Origin: Lachnospiraceae bacterium
GTDB taxonomy: Bacteria; Bacillota; Clostridia; Lachnospirales; Lachnospiraceae
Reading direction: 5' to 3'
Assembly (NCBI GenBank): GCA_015056815.1
Contig: SVFN01000017.1
Span: 27,141-91,140 of the forward strand
Length of the DNA: 64,000 nucleotides
Numbering within the stretch: the stretch's first letter is position 1; each line of letters opens with the position of its first letter. This document shows positions 16,608-24,956 of the stretch, one piece after another. The notes beneath the pieces are model-generated. The model saw only the letters and a list, made by a program, of their open reading frames with translations. It did not search any database and was not told the origin of the DNA. Made by a program: the position numbers and the translations under genes.

Positions 16608-16656
16608 CCCAAATCAGATTCTCACCGAGCCAAACATATTGCGATATGCTGTTAAT
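16608..16656 (-). promoter_or_regulatory. CRISPR leader
   Basis: Only 49 bp separate the csn2 stop from the first repeat. On the minus strand the leader ends ATTTGGG directly before GTTTGAGAG, close to the ATTTGAG leader-anchoring sequence that guides type II-A spacer insertion in streptococci. A TATAAT inside the csn2 end (16667-16672) could serve as the -10 box for pre-crRNA, but I see no good -35 box. Confidence 0.55.
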
Positions 16657-17328
16657 TCATGGTTTTATTATACATAAATCTTTATCAAAAATCACTACAT
16701 TTTCATCGCTTAGTGTTCTGGAATAACGATTTTCCACCAGCCATAAATAGACTTTTTCATAAAACGCTGATTTGTATAGCTGAACAATCTCCATCTCGGT
16801 CAGGTAAGATTTCAGATTAATAAAGGTAAAAATCTCAATCCCACATACCTGATGCATTATTTTTATATAAGTGATCATTTTATCAAGTAGATCAACATCC
16901 TCTGTTTCAAATTTCACCTCGTACAACTTCAGCAATCCCACGATATCCAGGTCCAGTCTGATATCTAACCGGTATGGTTGTGTCTGGAGTAACTGAGTCA
17001 GGAGATTTATTATCTCACTATTCATCACTCCAAACGACTCGTAATACTCACCCTGTGCGGCAAAAAGCAATTCCTGATACAACTTATTTAACACTTTTCT
17101 GTCGTTATAGTCTACGGAAAACGGATTAAAAATACAATCAATCTTTTTTGAAATATTCAGCATCTTTTCAGACTCTGATAATATCCAGTTTCCTTCCATC
17201 CCGTTTATCTGATTCCAAAGTGAATGAATAGCTGAAGAAAACATTCTCGGATTTTCCATACACAAAACACTAACTGCATTTTCTTCAAACTTCAACGCTA
17301 TATCATATTCCCCGTTAACAATCATCAT
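16657..17328 (-). CDS. csn2: CRISPR-associated protein Csn2
   Basis: 223 residues, the length of the short Csn2 group. [35 protein letters not shown] is the conserved C-terminal block of the family. Csn2 forms a tetrameric ring that slides on DNA ends and, with Cas1, Cas2 and Cas9, takes part in choosing and inserting new spacers; its presence defines subtype II-A. The ATG at 17328 overlaps the cas2 stop by 4 bases. It is the last cas gene before the leader. Confidence 0.93.
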   Translation of the reverse strand: MMIVNGEYDIALKFEENAVSVLCMENPRMFSSAIHSLWNQINGMEGNWILSESEKMLNISKKIDCIFNPFSVDYNDRKVLNKLYQELLFAAQGEYYESFGVMNSEIINLLTQLLQTQPYRLDIRLDLDIVGLLKLYEVKFETEDVDLLDKMITYIKIMHQVCGIEIFTFINLKSYLTEMEIVQLYKSAFYEKVYLWLVENRYSRTLSDENVVIFDKDLCIIKP

Positions 17329-17645
17329 AAAAAAATGAGCCTTTCATCCGTATCTATGACATTCGACAACTTTTCACCAACCACATAATCCATTTTATTA
17401 TATTGTTTCTCCGTCACCCTAAGTACCTGCACCAATCCGGCACGAGGCTTATTCTTCTTAATATTACTTACAACAGCCTCTGCTGCTGAGCTATTTTGCA
17501 CAAGTTTGCAATATACGGATTCCTGCATCATCAGGAATCCGCTTTTAATCAGAAATTTACGAAAATCTCTATAATCTTTACGATTTGCTGCCGTCAATAC
17601 CGGCAGATCAAAAAAAACCATAACCCTCATAAATCTATAACTCAT
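17325..17645 (-). CDS. cas2: CRISPR-associated endoribonuclease-like Cas2
   Basis: 106 residues of ferredoxin-like fold. The first strand is [14 protein letters not shown] with the conserved aspartate, then [24 protein letters not shown]. Cas2 is the dimeric core around which two Cas1 dimers assemble for spacer integration. The gene overlaps the cas1 end by 11 bases and csn2 by 4. Confidence 0.95.
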   Translation of the reverse strand: MSYRFMRVMVFFDLPVLTAANRKDYRDFRKFLIKSGFLMMQESVYCKLVQNSSAAEAVVSNIKKNKPRAGLVQVLRVTEKQYNKMDYVVGEKLSNVIDTDERLIFL

Positions 17646-18507
17646 TCCGATAAAATTTTATCAATGACACGTCTTTTTCGTTTAGCGCATCAAAAATACT
17701 CCTTGTATAGATTTTTACAGCATTATTCACATACTCTTTGCGCCCTGCTATTTCGATTTCCATCTGTAATGCTTTCAACATATGAACCTTTTCTTCTCTC
17801 TCAAATTTCTGTGGATTCATGCACTTCACTGCATAATCCACTATTGGACGAAAAGGTTCCATTAAATCAGAGCCAAGATTAAACGGATTAAACATATTAT
17901 CATGAAACAAACCAATCTGTGTAATATATCCGTTTATCGCTATTTCACGGTTAAACAATGACAATATAATCCCATATCCATAGTTCAATGCTGCATTTAT
18001 ACTGTTCTCTGCGGTTCTTGTAAACTCCATTCCCATTAAAGCGTTAAAATAGACTTTCGCAGCATGCCCTTCCCGATTTGTTATATCTCCCGGCTGTATT
18101 TCTCCAATATACTGATATAGCATATCTGCTTCTTTCATGTTCCAATAAGCAAGGTGTTCTGCTTGTTTTTCAATCTTTGCCGCTACAATCCTTGTCCATA
18201 CAGCTGTCTTTGTCTCATTCTCCCATTCCATCTGTTTCTTTATTTTTGTACTTGTATCATGAGAGCCATAATATGGTATCAATTCAGAAGACGGGTTTCT
18301 TTTTTCATCACAAAAAACAACCTTAACCTTTTTCTTAGTCAATTCGCTAAGCAGAGCCGCAGTAATTGACACAGATGTGGATTCTATCAATAACACGCCA
18401 ATCTCTCCGATATGAATCTTCGTTGTCGTATCACTGCGCACAACCACAAATCCCATCTGATAGTCCAATTTTGCACTACTGGAAATAACAACAGTCCTCC
18501 AGCTCAT
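17635..18507 (-). CDS. cas1: CRISPR integrase Cas1
   Basis: 290 residues, the usual type II length. [19 protein letters not shown] forms the N-terminal beta domain. [27 protein letters not shown] and [29 protein letters not shown] hold the conserved acidic and histidine metal-binding residues. It inserts protospacer DNA at the leader-proximal repeat. The start overlaps the cas9 stop by 4 bases. Confidence 0.96.
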   Translation of the reverse strand: MSWRTVVISSSAKLDYQMGFVVVRSDTTTKIHIGEIGVLLIESTSVSITAALLSELTKKKVKVVFCDEKRNPSSELIPYYGSHDTSTKIKKQMEWENETKTAVWTRIVAAKIEKQAEHLAYWNMKEADMLYQYIGEIQPGDITNREGHAAKVYFNALMGMEFTRTAENSINAALNYGYGIILSLFNREIAINGYITQIGLFHDNMFNPFNLGSDLMEPFRPIVDYAVKCMNPQKFEREEKVHMLKALQMEIEIAGRKEYVNNAVKIYTRSIFDALNEKDVSLIKFYRNEL

Positions 18508-21500
18508 ACCGTCATTAAGTTTATAGTGTTTTCAAAGAGTCCTGTAACAGATTGATTCACTATAACTGGTGCATTCTTTTCTGTGATCATTTTGCTAATA
18601 TACATTTTCCCCGAATTTTTCTTTCCTCCTATATCTTCCAAATCAGCATTTGGTGTTCCAATATAAGATAATTTTAAAATCCCTAACAAAATGTTGCACT
18701 GATTTTCAATCTCCAGTTTTTCAAACTTCTCTAAGCCATCATTCAGTATTTTACTTATCGGAACCGGCCGTCTACTATATACTCCCGTATCATGTTTTTC
18801 TCTTAATTCATTATATAATTCAATATTTTTCTCTCTGCAAATATTATCACTTACAATTTTTTCATCGCCATACTTTTCGAGTGACTTCACATAATTAACC
18901 ATTTCTTGACAAAGACATAAATTTGTAGCATTCCATAATGTATAATACTTGCCGCCATTCATTTTTCCCGAAATATACATCTCATAACCGTTATATCTCA
19001 TCAGAGACTGGATTCTGATTTTTCTGACTCTAACACTCGGCTCCTTCAATTCCAGAACATTGACACAATATTCTTCCAGTTTATCCGGATTATTTTCAAC
19101 TGCTTTACTTAAATAAACCGGAACAGATTCAATGGTTCTAACTCTTTCCTTTTTCATAGTGTGCTCTACCACAAAGAAATATGCTGTTGCAATATCCGAA
19201 TATCCACCATACCTTTCCACATTTGCCAATCTTTCATCTGATGTCTTCATCGGGAAATAGATACCTTTTTTCGCTTTTCTGGATGGATGTACCGTTTCCT
19301 TTGTAATCCCGCCATGTCCTTCAAATGACAACCTTGTCATCATTGGCGTATTTTTTGCCATCATCTTCTGAACAGTCGCGATCGATCCCTCAATACCTTT
19401 TTCTTCGTTCCTTGCTACCCATGCAACCAACCCACCTCTTTCTACATTCCAATCAAACATTCTTCCCAGATTGTAATGATTTTTTTTCTGATCCATCGCT
19501 AACTCACGTTTGATAAAATTCAATGGATTCTGTGTGAACTTTGTGAAATAAACATTTCCTACAACTATATTTAAATACGCATCCTTTGCATGATGAAAAT
19601 CATTCACAATTCTACTCTTGAAAAATCCGTTATCACGCCTAAAATCCGAAACATTTCTTGCTTTTGCATATACAACTGTGGTTTTCTCCGGTAAAAGCTG
19701 CTTTAACAGATCTGCCACACCTTTTGTTCCCTGACTTGTCTCTACCAATTGTCTTGCAATAAAATCTGCCTTTTGCTCATCTGTAAATGGATTTTTACCT
19801 GTCAATCTGCGATATTTCTCATCACTGATCAGCTTCTTTGCATGTAACAATTTCCATAACTGATATACTTCGGGTTTCATTTCAACTAATGGATAATTGT
19901 CACTCTTATACGCATTGCTTTCTTTCTTGACCAGAACAAGGTTGTTAGAAAGATTATCGTCCTTTACATAATGTCTTGGATAAATATGATCAATATCATA
20001 CTTCGTTGAAAACAGCTCATCCAATTCTATCGGCTCTCCCGTATACATACATCTTCCCATCTGTAAGTAGTACAAGTATAGCTTTTTACTGCGAAGTTTA
20101 CCGCTTTCGTCTGCCGATTCAATTTCCTTTTTCCAGTCACGTTCTTCATTCTTTACTGTCTTGTAAAGTTCCAGCAACTGCTTTCCTCTTGAAGCTTTTC
20201 TTCCCTGGTCTCCCTTCTTTTCTTCTTCACTACGTGTCATTTCAATAAACACTTTTTCCGGCGGATTACCCATGACCTTTATAATCTCTTTAATAAGAAG
20301 GATCGTTTGCCAAACCATACGTTTTACCGGTGCCGAAAAGTAAAACTCATCTAAATCATTAGCCTGAAAATCTTTTAAAGATTCCAACTGTTTTATCTGC
20401 TTTGCCTGCAACTCTTTGCCAAAAGTAAACTGTTCACTATGTAAAAGCTCCATCAGGTTCTCGTTGGTATCCCACATTGCGCTGATCAAAGATTTCACTT
20501 CTCCTGTAGTAGTATCGCATCCCTGCAATTCCAAAAATTCACGAGACATTTTTCCCCAATCTTTAAACTTGAATCCTAAAATTCTTTTAATCTGACCTTC
20601 ATCCAGTATATCCTGATACTCTTTCTGTAAGCATTCTCGCAACATTTTTTTCGAATCACCATAAACCGTTGCAAGATAAATAATATTCTCTGCTATTTTC
20701 TGATACTCATCCGTATCAAGCATTTCTCCAAACACGCCCCTGAACTTTCCATATGATGACAGACTGTTATTAATTGCGGTGTCAATTCCGGTAAGCTGTG
20801 CTGATTCTGATAAACATCCCCTATTCGCCAGGAAATTTTCAATCTGCTTTCTGGTAACCTTCTTTCCTTTGCAAAACAGCTCCGTATAAATTTCCTGCTT
20901 CAGTTCAACAGAAATCGGTTCACCGTCAATCTTCATATTGTTAATTTCATTTAAAACGCAAAATCTCTCATAGATCAAAGATGCCTTCGGCAGCACTTTT
21001 TCATTGCTAAGATAGGTACAATTCCTGATCAAACGTTTTATAAATTCTTCAGACGTCTTCTGATAATCAATCTTGTCTTCGATATTCCACGGCAGTATCT
21101 GCCCTTCCTCTTTACGCACTACCCATCCGTTTCCACCACACTCTTTACTTTTTTCTGTGGTTGGTCCGATAAAATAAGGAATCTGGAAAGAAAACAACTT
21201 TAATATACGCTCACTCGTTGTCAGTCCTGAATCATCTTTTTCACGCAAAGTAGGCAGATACTTCTCTGCCTGTTTCAAAATTGCTTTCATTTCTCTTCGG
21301 TGAACCTGATTGGGGATCACTCCATTTCCCGGTGTAAGCTGCTTGGGCAGAAAATTATCCGTATCTATTTGTTTCAATATATATTCTGCTCTGTCGTCTT
21401 TCAGATCTTTCAAGTCCTTTTTTATGGATGTGTATAATGCCTCTTTGGTACGACTGTCTGCTGTTCGTCTCATCGGTTTTCCGGTTTCATTCAGTTTCTC

Positions 21501-22607
21501 GGTGTTATAAGAATTCACATAGGCACTATATTTCCCGTCTTCCGCCCCTTCTTTTCCGCCTCTAAACATTTTGTCATAAATATCTTCTGAAAAATGCTCT
21601 TTATATACTTCTTTTAAAAGTTTCAGATCTGCATGGTGCTTCTCATATAAAGCTACTCTGGACTCTGACAGATATTGATAATCATGCAGGATCTTCGCTA
21701 GCATACCCGTATCATAAATATCCTTCATGATCTCAATCAATTCAAAATTTTCATCGCCAAGCACAGAAGCCAGTTCTTCTACTTTTTCTTCGTAAGAAGC
21801 CGAACTGAATTCAATTTCAATTTTTTCCTCAATATCATCCAAACCATCAAATACTTTCTTGGCATCTAACTTCAATCCACAGATTGCCCTGATCAGCAAT
21901 AATTCTTTTTTGTTACCTTTATCAAAATGACAGACTTCCGCAATCTTATCTGATTTGGCACTTCGTGATAAGCCGCTATCCGACAAAATCTCTTTTATTT
22001 CTTCCGCAACACCTGATGGAAAACTCAAATCCAAAACCAAATCCACCTGCTCAACAAATTCTGAATAAAGAATCGTCATAGAATTCATACTCTCTTTTTC
22101 GCTCAACCCGGATTCCAGAAAGTGTCCCCGGTGTTTAAACATATTATGAATCGCCAGATATACTTTTCTGGCATATCTGGAATCATGGGGAACAGTATCC
22201 TCAAGCAATGCTTTCCTTAAATGATAAATTGTGGGATACTCGGAATAGTAATCAGCATCCTTGTAATCCTCATCATCAAATATCGCATTTTTCCCTATCA
22301 CCTGATCTTTATCTTCTTCAAAAAACTTACTATTATCCATTCTTATATAAAACAGTGGATCTTCCGCTAAAACTGCAGGTTCAAAGTAACTTCTGACAAG
22401 CCCTGATCTCACCTGTGCCCTTTGTCTGCGCCGTCTGCTAACCCTTTTAGACCTTCTATCAACCGCAGTCTTTGCTTCCTCAAACTCACGAATCCCCCAG
22501 AAATCTTTTCCTTTCACTCTGACAATTCTATACTCCCGGTCCGTCACCGCCCAACCAACAGAATTCGTTCCCATATCAAGTCCAACATAATACTTTTCAG
22601 TTTCCAT
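18504..22607 (-). CDS. cas9: CRISPR effector nuclease Cas9, type II-A
   Basis: 1367 residues from the ATG at 22607, chosen because GGGGG lies 7-11 bases upstream; a TTG at 22620-22622 overlaps that site. Domains: RuvC-I YYVGLDMGTNSVGWAV (D11), an arginine-rich bridge helix (RRSKRVSRRRRQRAQVR), the recognition lobe, RuvC-II VFIEM (E789), HNH YDIDHIYPRHYVKDDNLSNN (His about 874, Asn about 888), RuvC-III NDFHHAKDAYLNIVVGN (His about 1006, Asp about 1009), and a C-terminal PAM-interacting domain ending NQSVTGLFENTINL. All nuclease residues are present. The sequence resembles the Treponema denticola-type branch more than S. pyogenes. The two arginines that read GG in SpCas9 do not appear to be conserved. 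It leads the cas9-cas1-cas2-csn2 operon. Confidence 0.98.
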   Translation of the reverse strand: METEKYYVGLDMGTNSVGWAVTDREYRIVRVKGKDFWGIREFEEAKTAVDRRSKRVSRRRRQRAQVRSGLVRSYFEPAVLAEDPLFYIRMDNSKFFEEDKDQVIGKNAIFDDEDYKDADYYSEYPTIYHLRKALLEDTVPHDSRYARKVYLAIHNMFKHRGHFLESGLSEKESMNSMTILYSEFVEQVDLVLDLSFPSGVAEEIKEILSDSGLSRSAKSDKIAEVCHFDKGNKKELLLIRAICGLKLDAKKVFDGLDDIEEKIEIEFSSASYEEKVEELASVLGDENFELIEIMKDIYDTGMLAKILHDYQYLSESRVALYEKHHADLKLLKEVYKEHFSEDIYDKMFRGGKEGAEDGKYSAYVNSYNTEKLNETGKPMRRTADSRTKEALYTSIKKDLKDLKDDRAEYILKQIDTDNFLPKQLTPGNGVIPNQVHRREMKAILKQAEKYLPTLREKDDSGLTTSERILKLFSFQIPYFIGPTTEKSKECGGNGWVVRKEEGQILPWNIEDKIDYQKTSEEFIKRLIRNCTYLSNEKVLPKASLIYERFCVLNEINNMKIDGEPISVELKQEIYTELFCKGKKVTRKQIENFLANRGCLSESAQLTGIDTAINNSLSSYGKFRGVFGEMLDTDEYQKIAENIIYLATVYGDSKKMLRECLQKEYQDILDEGQIKRILGFKFKDWGKMSREFLELQGCDTTTGEVKSLISAMWDTNENLMELLHSEQFTFGKELQAKQIKQLESLKDFQANDLDEFYFSAPVKRMVWQTILLIKEIIKVMGNPPEKVFIEMTRSEEEKKGDQGRKASRGKQLLELYKTVKNEERDWKKEIESADESGKLRSKKLYLYYLQMGRCMYTGEPIELDELFSTKYDIDHIYPRHYVKDDNLSNNLVLVKKESNAYKSDNYPLVEMKPEVYQLWKLLHAKKLISDEKYRRLTGKNPFTDEQKADFIARQLVETSQGTKGVADLLKQLLPEKTTVVYAKARNVSDFRRDNGFFKSRIVNDFHHAKDAYLNIVVGNVYFTKFTQNPLNFIKRELAMDQKKNHYNLGRMFDWNVERGGLVAWVARNEEKGIEGSIATVQKMMAKNTPMMTRLSFEGHGGITKETVHPSRKAKKGIYFPMKTSDERLANVERYGGYSDIATAYFFVVEHTMKKERVRTIESVPVYLSKAVENNPDKLEEYCVNVLELKEPSVRVRKIRIQSLMRYNGYEMYISGKMNGGKYYTLWNATNLCLCQEMVNYVKSLEKYGDEKIVSDNICREKNIELYNELREKHDTGVYSRRPVPISKILNDGLEKFEKLEIENQCNILLGILKLSYIGTPNADLEDIGGKKNSGKMYISKMITEKNAPVIVNQSVTGLFENTINLMTV

Positions 22608-22704
22608 TTTGTATACCCCCAATATCGTATTTTAATATTTTTATATTCATGCAACAAAGACCATGTTGCTTTTCTGTACCACAATGTCACCCTATATTTC
22701 CAAA

Positions 22705-22724
22705 TGATGTTATATGTTACATCA
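22705..22724 (-). promoter_or_regulatory. Inverted repeat at the cas9 transcription start
   Basis: TGATGT, 8 bp, ACATCA. It lies 8 bp downstream of the cas9 -10 box and therefore covers positions about +2 to +21. It could be a repressor operator or a 5' leader hairpin. No second copy was seen in the window. Confidence 0.45.
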
Positions 22725-22732
22725 TCACTTCG

Positions 22733-22761
22733 ATTATAGCAATTTTTTTGATAATAAAAAA
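22733..22761 (-). promoter_or_regulatory. cas9 promoter with consensus -10 and poor -35
   Basis: Minus strand TATAAT at 22733-22738. The 17-bp position upstream (22756-22761) holds only TTTTTT. Transcription would begin near 22726, giving a leader of about 120 nt. The weak -35 and the palindrome 24 bp further upstream suggest an activator-dependent promoter. Confidence 0.55.
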
Positions 22762-22785
22762 GAAATAATTGTATTTTTTTGAATA

Positions 22786-22807
22786 TTTGGCAGATTTTTT
22801 TACCACT
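22786..22807. promoter_or_regulatory. Candidate WYL operator between cas9 and tracrRNA
   Basis: Plus strand TTGGCAGA, seven T, ACCACT. It agrees with the site upstream of the WYL pseudogene at 17 of 22 positions and has the same T-tract length. It ends 24 bp from the cas9 -35 position and 34 bp from the tracrRNA -35 box. Binding is inferred. Confidence 0.5.
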
Positions 22808-22841
22808 ATTAATCTTTTTTTCTTTTTTTACAAAATTCCGC

Positions 22842-22870
22842 TTGCAATTCTGCTGATACCGTGTTAGAGT
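22842..22870 (+). promoter_or_regulatory. tracrRNA promoter
   Basis: TTGCAA (22842-22847), 17 bp, TAGAGT (22865-22870), with TG at the extended -10 position. The predicted start at about 22876 falls exactly at the first base of the anti-repeat. Confidence 0.65.
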
Positions 22871-22876
22871 ATTAGT

Positions 22877-22976
22877 GAATTAACAAGGCGAGTGCAAATA
22901 AGGTTAATCCGTAATCGTCTCTTCGGAGACTCCACAGGGTGTGGATAAAAGTCATGAGTATTCATGGCTTTTTCTT
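22877..22976 (+). ncRNA. tracrRNA
   Basis: The anti-repeat GAATTAACAAGGC (22877-22889) is perfectly complementary to 13 bases of the crRNA repeat. After an internal bulge (GAGTG against AGA), CAAAT pairs with the first five bases, GTTTG. Then comes the nexus AAGGTTAATCC, very like the SpCas9 nexus AAGGCTAGTCC. Three hairpins follow: GTCTC-TTCG-GAGAC, TCCACA-GGG-TGTGGA, and the terminator GTCATGA/TTCATGGC with a T-run. It is divergent from cas9 and ends a few bases before the wyl stop codon at 22981. Its job is to pair with crRNA, recruit RNase III and load Cas9. Confidence 0.92.
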
Positions 22977-22980
22977 TTTC

Positions 22981-23964
22981 CTAAATCGCACTCCTTACTC
23001 TCTCCCGATACTCTTCCACCACTTCTTCTGGTTCGATTATCCTGATCTTCCCATTGAATTGAAATACCCATCCAAAGAATGGCGGACTGACATGCACATC
23101 GGCCTTTACACGAAATCTATCCTCAGCAACTCTCCATGTCGTAACCTCCATTCCAAACTGATCAACGACATATTTCATCATATCCTCATCGCATTCCAGA
23201 ACAATCTCTTCTTTCCGCCCATCATACATCCCGAATATCCCGGTCGCGTATTCTTCGATCCGGAATCCTTCCGGCATACTGACAGCATCTTCTTCCAGAA
23301 TCTCCGGTACTCCCATTCGATCCAGACGCATATGAACCATTTTCTCTTTCTCTTCTGAATATCCAACCAGATAATAAAAGCTGTCATCCCAGACCAGATA
23401 ATATGGGCTGTTAATGTAAAGCGCTCCGCCCTTTCTCGCAACATGGTTTTTATCCGCATCGAAATCAAAGTACTGAAAGCCGATTTTTTTATGCAGGTTG
23501 ATTGCATCGATTATCTGATCGATAATATAGTAAATCTGCTTAACATCATATTTCGAAGATGGGGGAGTATACAGATGCCTCACCAGCTTACCCTGATAAT
23601 GTCTGCTGGTACAATCCGAAAGTTTCCTGATCAGCTCTTCGCTTTTTTTCCCGGAAATAAATTTGGCTGTCGAGACAGCATCCAATAAAAGTTTCAACTC
23701 CGGCAGCGTAAACTTGCGATTTTCGATAAAGTACTGATTAGACGCACCGCTTTGAGCATCCTTTTCAACCTCAAAACCATTCTCCTCCAGAAGTTCCAGA
23801 TCTGTTGCCAAAGTGTGCCTGTCAATCACGATCCCCTGCGATTTAAGATATTCAAGAAGCTGTGCTGTGGTAGCCTTATGCTCCAGATCGGTGTTTTCAT
23901 ATAAATATTTTAGCAAAACAAAAATACGGCTGTTTTTTGTCTTCTGATTATTTTTCTTCAACAT
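22981..23964 (-). CDS. WYL-domain transcriptional regulator next to the CRISPR locus
   Basis: About 327 residues from the ATG at 23964 (AGAAGG upstream; a GTG at 23970 is possible). The N-terminal winged helix-turn-helix is ATTAQLLEYLKSQGIVIDRHTLATDLELL. The WYL domain includes GALYINSPYYLVWDDSFYYLVGYSEEKEKMVHMRLDRM, and a WCX-like C-terminal domain ends VEEYRERVRSAI. WYL regulators sense ligands, often nucleic acid, and several control CRISPR systems (for example with Cas13d). It is tail-to-tail with tracrRNA. A broken paralogue lies at 2937-3670. The related palindromes upstream of both paralogues and of cas9/tracrRNA suggest that it controls itself and the CRISPR locus. Confidence 0.88.
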   Translation of the reverse strand: MLKKNNQKTKNSRIFVLLKYLYENTDLEHKATTAQLLEYLKSQGIVIDRHTLATDLELLEENGFEVEKDAQSGASNQYFIENRKFTLPELKLLLDAVSTAKFISGKKSEELIRKLSDCTSRHYQGKLVRHLYTPPSSKYDVKQIYYIIDQIIDAINLHKKIGFQYFDFDADKNHVARKGGALYINSPYYLVWDDSFYYLVGYSEEKEKMVHMRLDRMGVPEILEEDAVSMPEGFRIEEYATGIFGMYDGRKEEIVLECDEDMMKYVVDQFGMEVTTWRVAEDRFRVKADVHVSPPFFGWVFQFNGKIRIIEPEEVVEEYRERVRSAI

Positions 23965-24142
23965 GATCACCTTCTTTTTTAATCATCATTTTCCTCGGTT
24001 ATCCGTTTTATCTGATCCTGTTACCTTGAGTATTATGTAAGAATCCTTCTCATTTTTTTATCCCTGTACTAACCCCAATAATTAATTTCTGACAAATTAT
24101 AATTTCATCTATTTTTACGCACACAAAGCACAATTCGGCATT

Positions 24143-24171
24143 ATTATAACAGACAATTTCAACGATTCACA
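24143..24171 (-). promoter_or_regulatory. wyl promoter
   Basis: Minus strand TGTGAA (24166-24171), 17 bp, TATAAT (24143-24148). Same boxes and spacing as the pseudogene promoter. The leader to the ATG is about 170 nt. Confidence 0.55.
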
Positions 24172-24185
24172 GTATGAAATAGCAT

Positions 24186-24207
24186 GGTGGTAATTTTTTT
24201 TGCCACC
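24186..24207 (-). promoter_or_regulatory. Candidate WYL operator, wyl promoter
   Basis: Plus strand GGTGGTAAT, seven T, GCCACC, 14 bp upstream of the -35 box. Here the inverted repeat extends outward to a perfect 10-bp arm (AGCATGGTGG/CCACCATGCT, 24181-24212). The rest of 23965-24337 holds the wyl promoter and the ribosome-binding site of the next gene. Confidence 0.5.
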
Positions 24208-24337
24208 ATGCTATAAAAAAAATTTTTCTTACTCCCGGCACCCCTATACATCCACGCCCAAATCCTATATGATAATAACTGACAAATAACCCACGGCACC
24301 CCAAATACCGTCCATTCTGCATTATAGGCGAGGAACC

Positions 24338-24910
24338 ATGCTTTTACACGACAAAGATATCCGTGAACCGCTATTTGAATACCTGGAAGAGACCTTCGGA
24401 AAAGTCCGTATCTTGGAAGAAAAAACGATGGGGCGTTCCCGCGCGGACGTTGTCATGGTGACGACGGACGCTCTTATCGGGATCGAGATCAAGAGTGATG
24501 CGGATACTTATGCAAGACTTGCCAGACAGGTCAAAGACTATGACAAATATTATGATTACAATTATGCTGTCATCGGCTCCACACACGGACATCATATCAG
24601 GGAACATATCCCGCCGTACTGGGGCGTGATCACGGTGGAGCTCATAGACGGCTGCTTTGATTTCTATGTGCTCAGAAAGCCTGCTCCCAATCCCAAAGTG
24701 AAGCTCGCAAAGCAACTGGAAATCCTCTGGCGTCCGGAGCTGGCCGCACTCCAGAAGCAGAATCAGATGCCCAAATATTCCAACCGCGGCAAGGCATTTG
24801 TCATCCGCAAGCTCATGGAGCGGGTCGATGCCGGTATCATCGAAAAAAAAGCGCTCAAAAAGCAGATCAGTGACCTGCTCTTTGAACGCGATTATACGAT
24901 TTTTGAATAA
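24338..24910 (+). CDS. sce7726-family protein, PD-(D/E)XK nuclease-like
   Basis: 190 residues. LLHDKDIREPLFEYLEE, then MGRSRADVVMVTTDALIGIEIKSDADTYARLARQVKDYDKYYDYNYAVIG, gives the D...ExK pattern of the restriction-endonuclease fold found in the sce7726 family. The C-terminal part is helical and basic (SNRGKAFVIRKLMERV). The ATG follows GCGAGGAACC. It is one of very few plus-strand genes and is divergent from wyl. The function of the family is unknown; a DNA-acting role in defence or mobile-element biology is plausible. Confidence 0.7.
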   Translation: MLLHDKDIREPLFEYLEETFGKVRILEEKTMGRSRADVVMVTTDALIGIEIKSDADTYARLARQVKDYDKYYDYNYAVIGSTHGHHIREHIPPYWGVITVELIDGCFDFYVLRKPAPNPKVKLAKQLEILWRPELAALQKQNQMPKYSNRGKAFVIRKLMERVDAGIIEKKALKKQISDLLFERDYTIFE

Positions 24911-24956
24911 TTACACAACAGTTTCGATCAATCGTTTATCATGAAACTGTATGTTT

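Noticed and set aside
24181..24212. Hairpin AGCATGGTGG/CCACCATGCT as a rho-independent terminator.
   Set aside because: There is no T-run on either strand after the stem, and no gene ends nearby. Its core matches the palindromes at 3802 and 22786, so an operator is the better reading.
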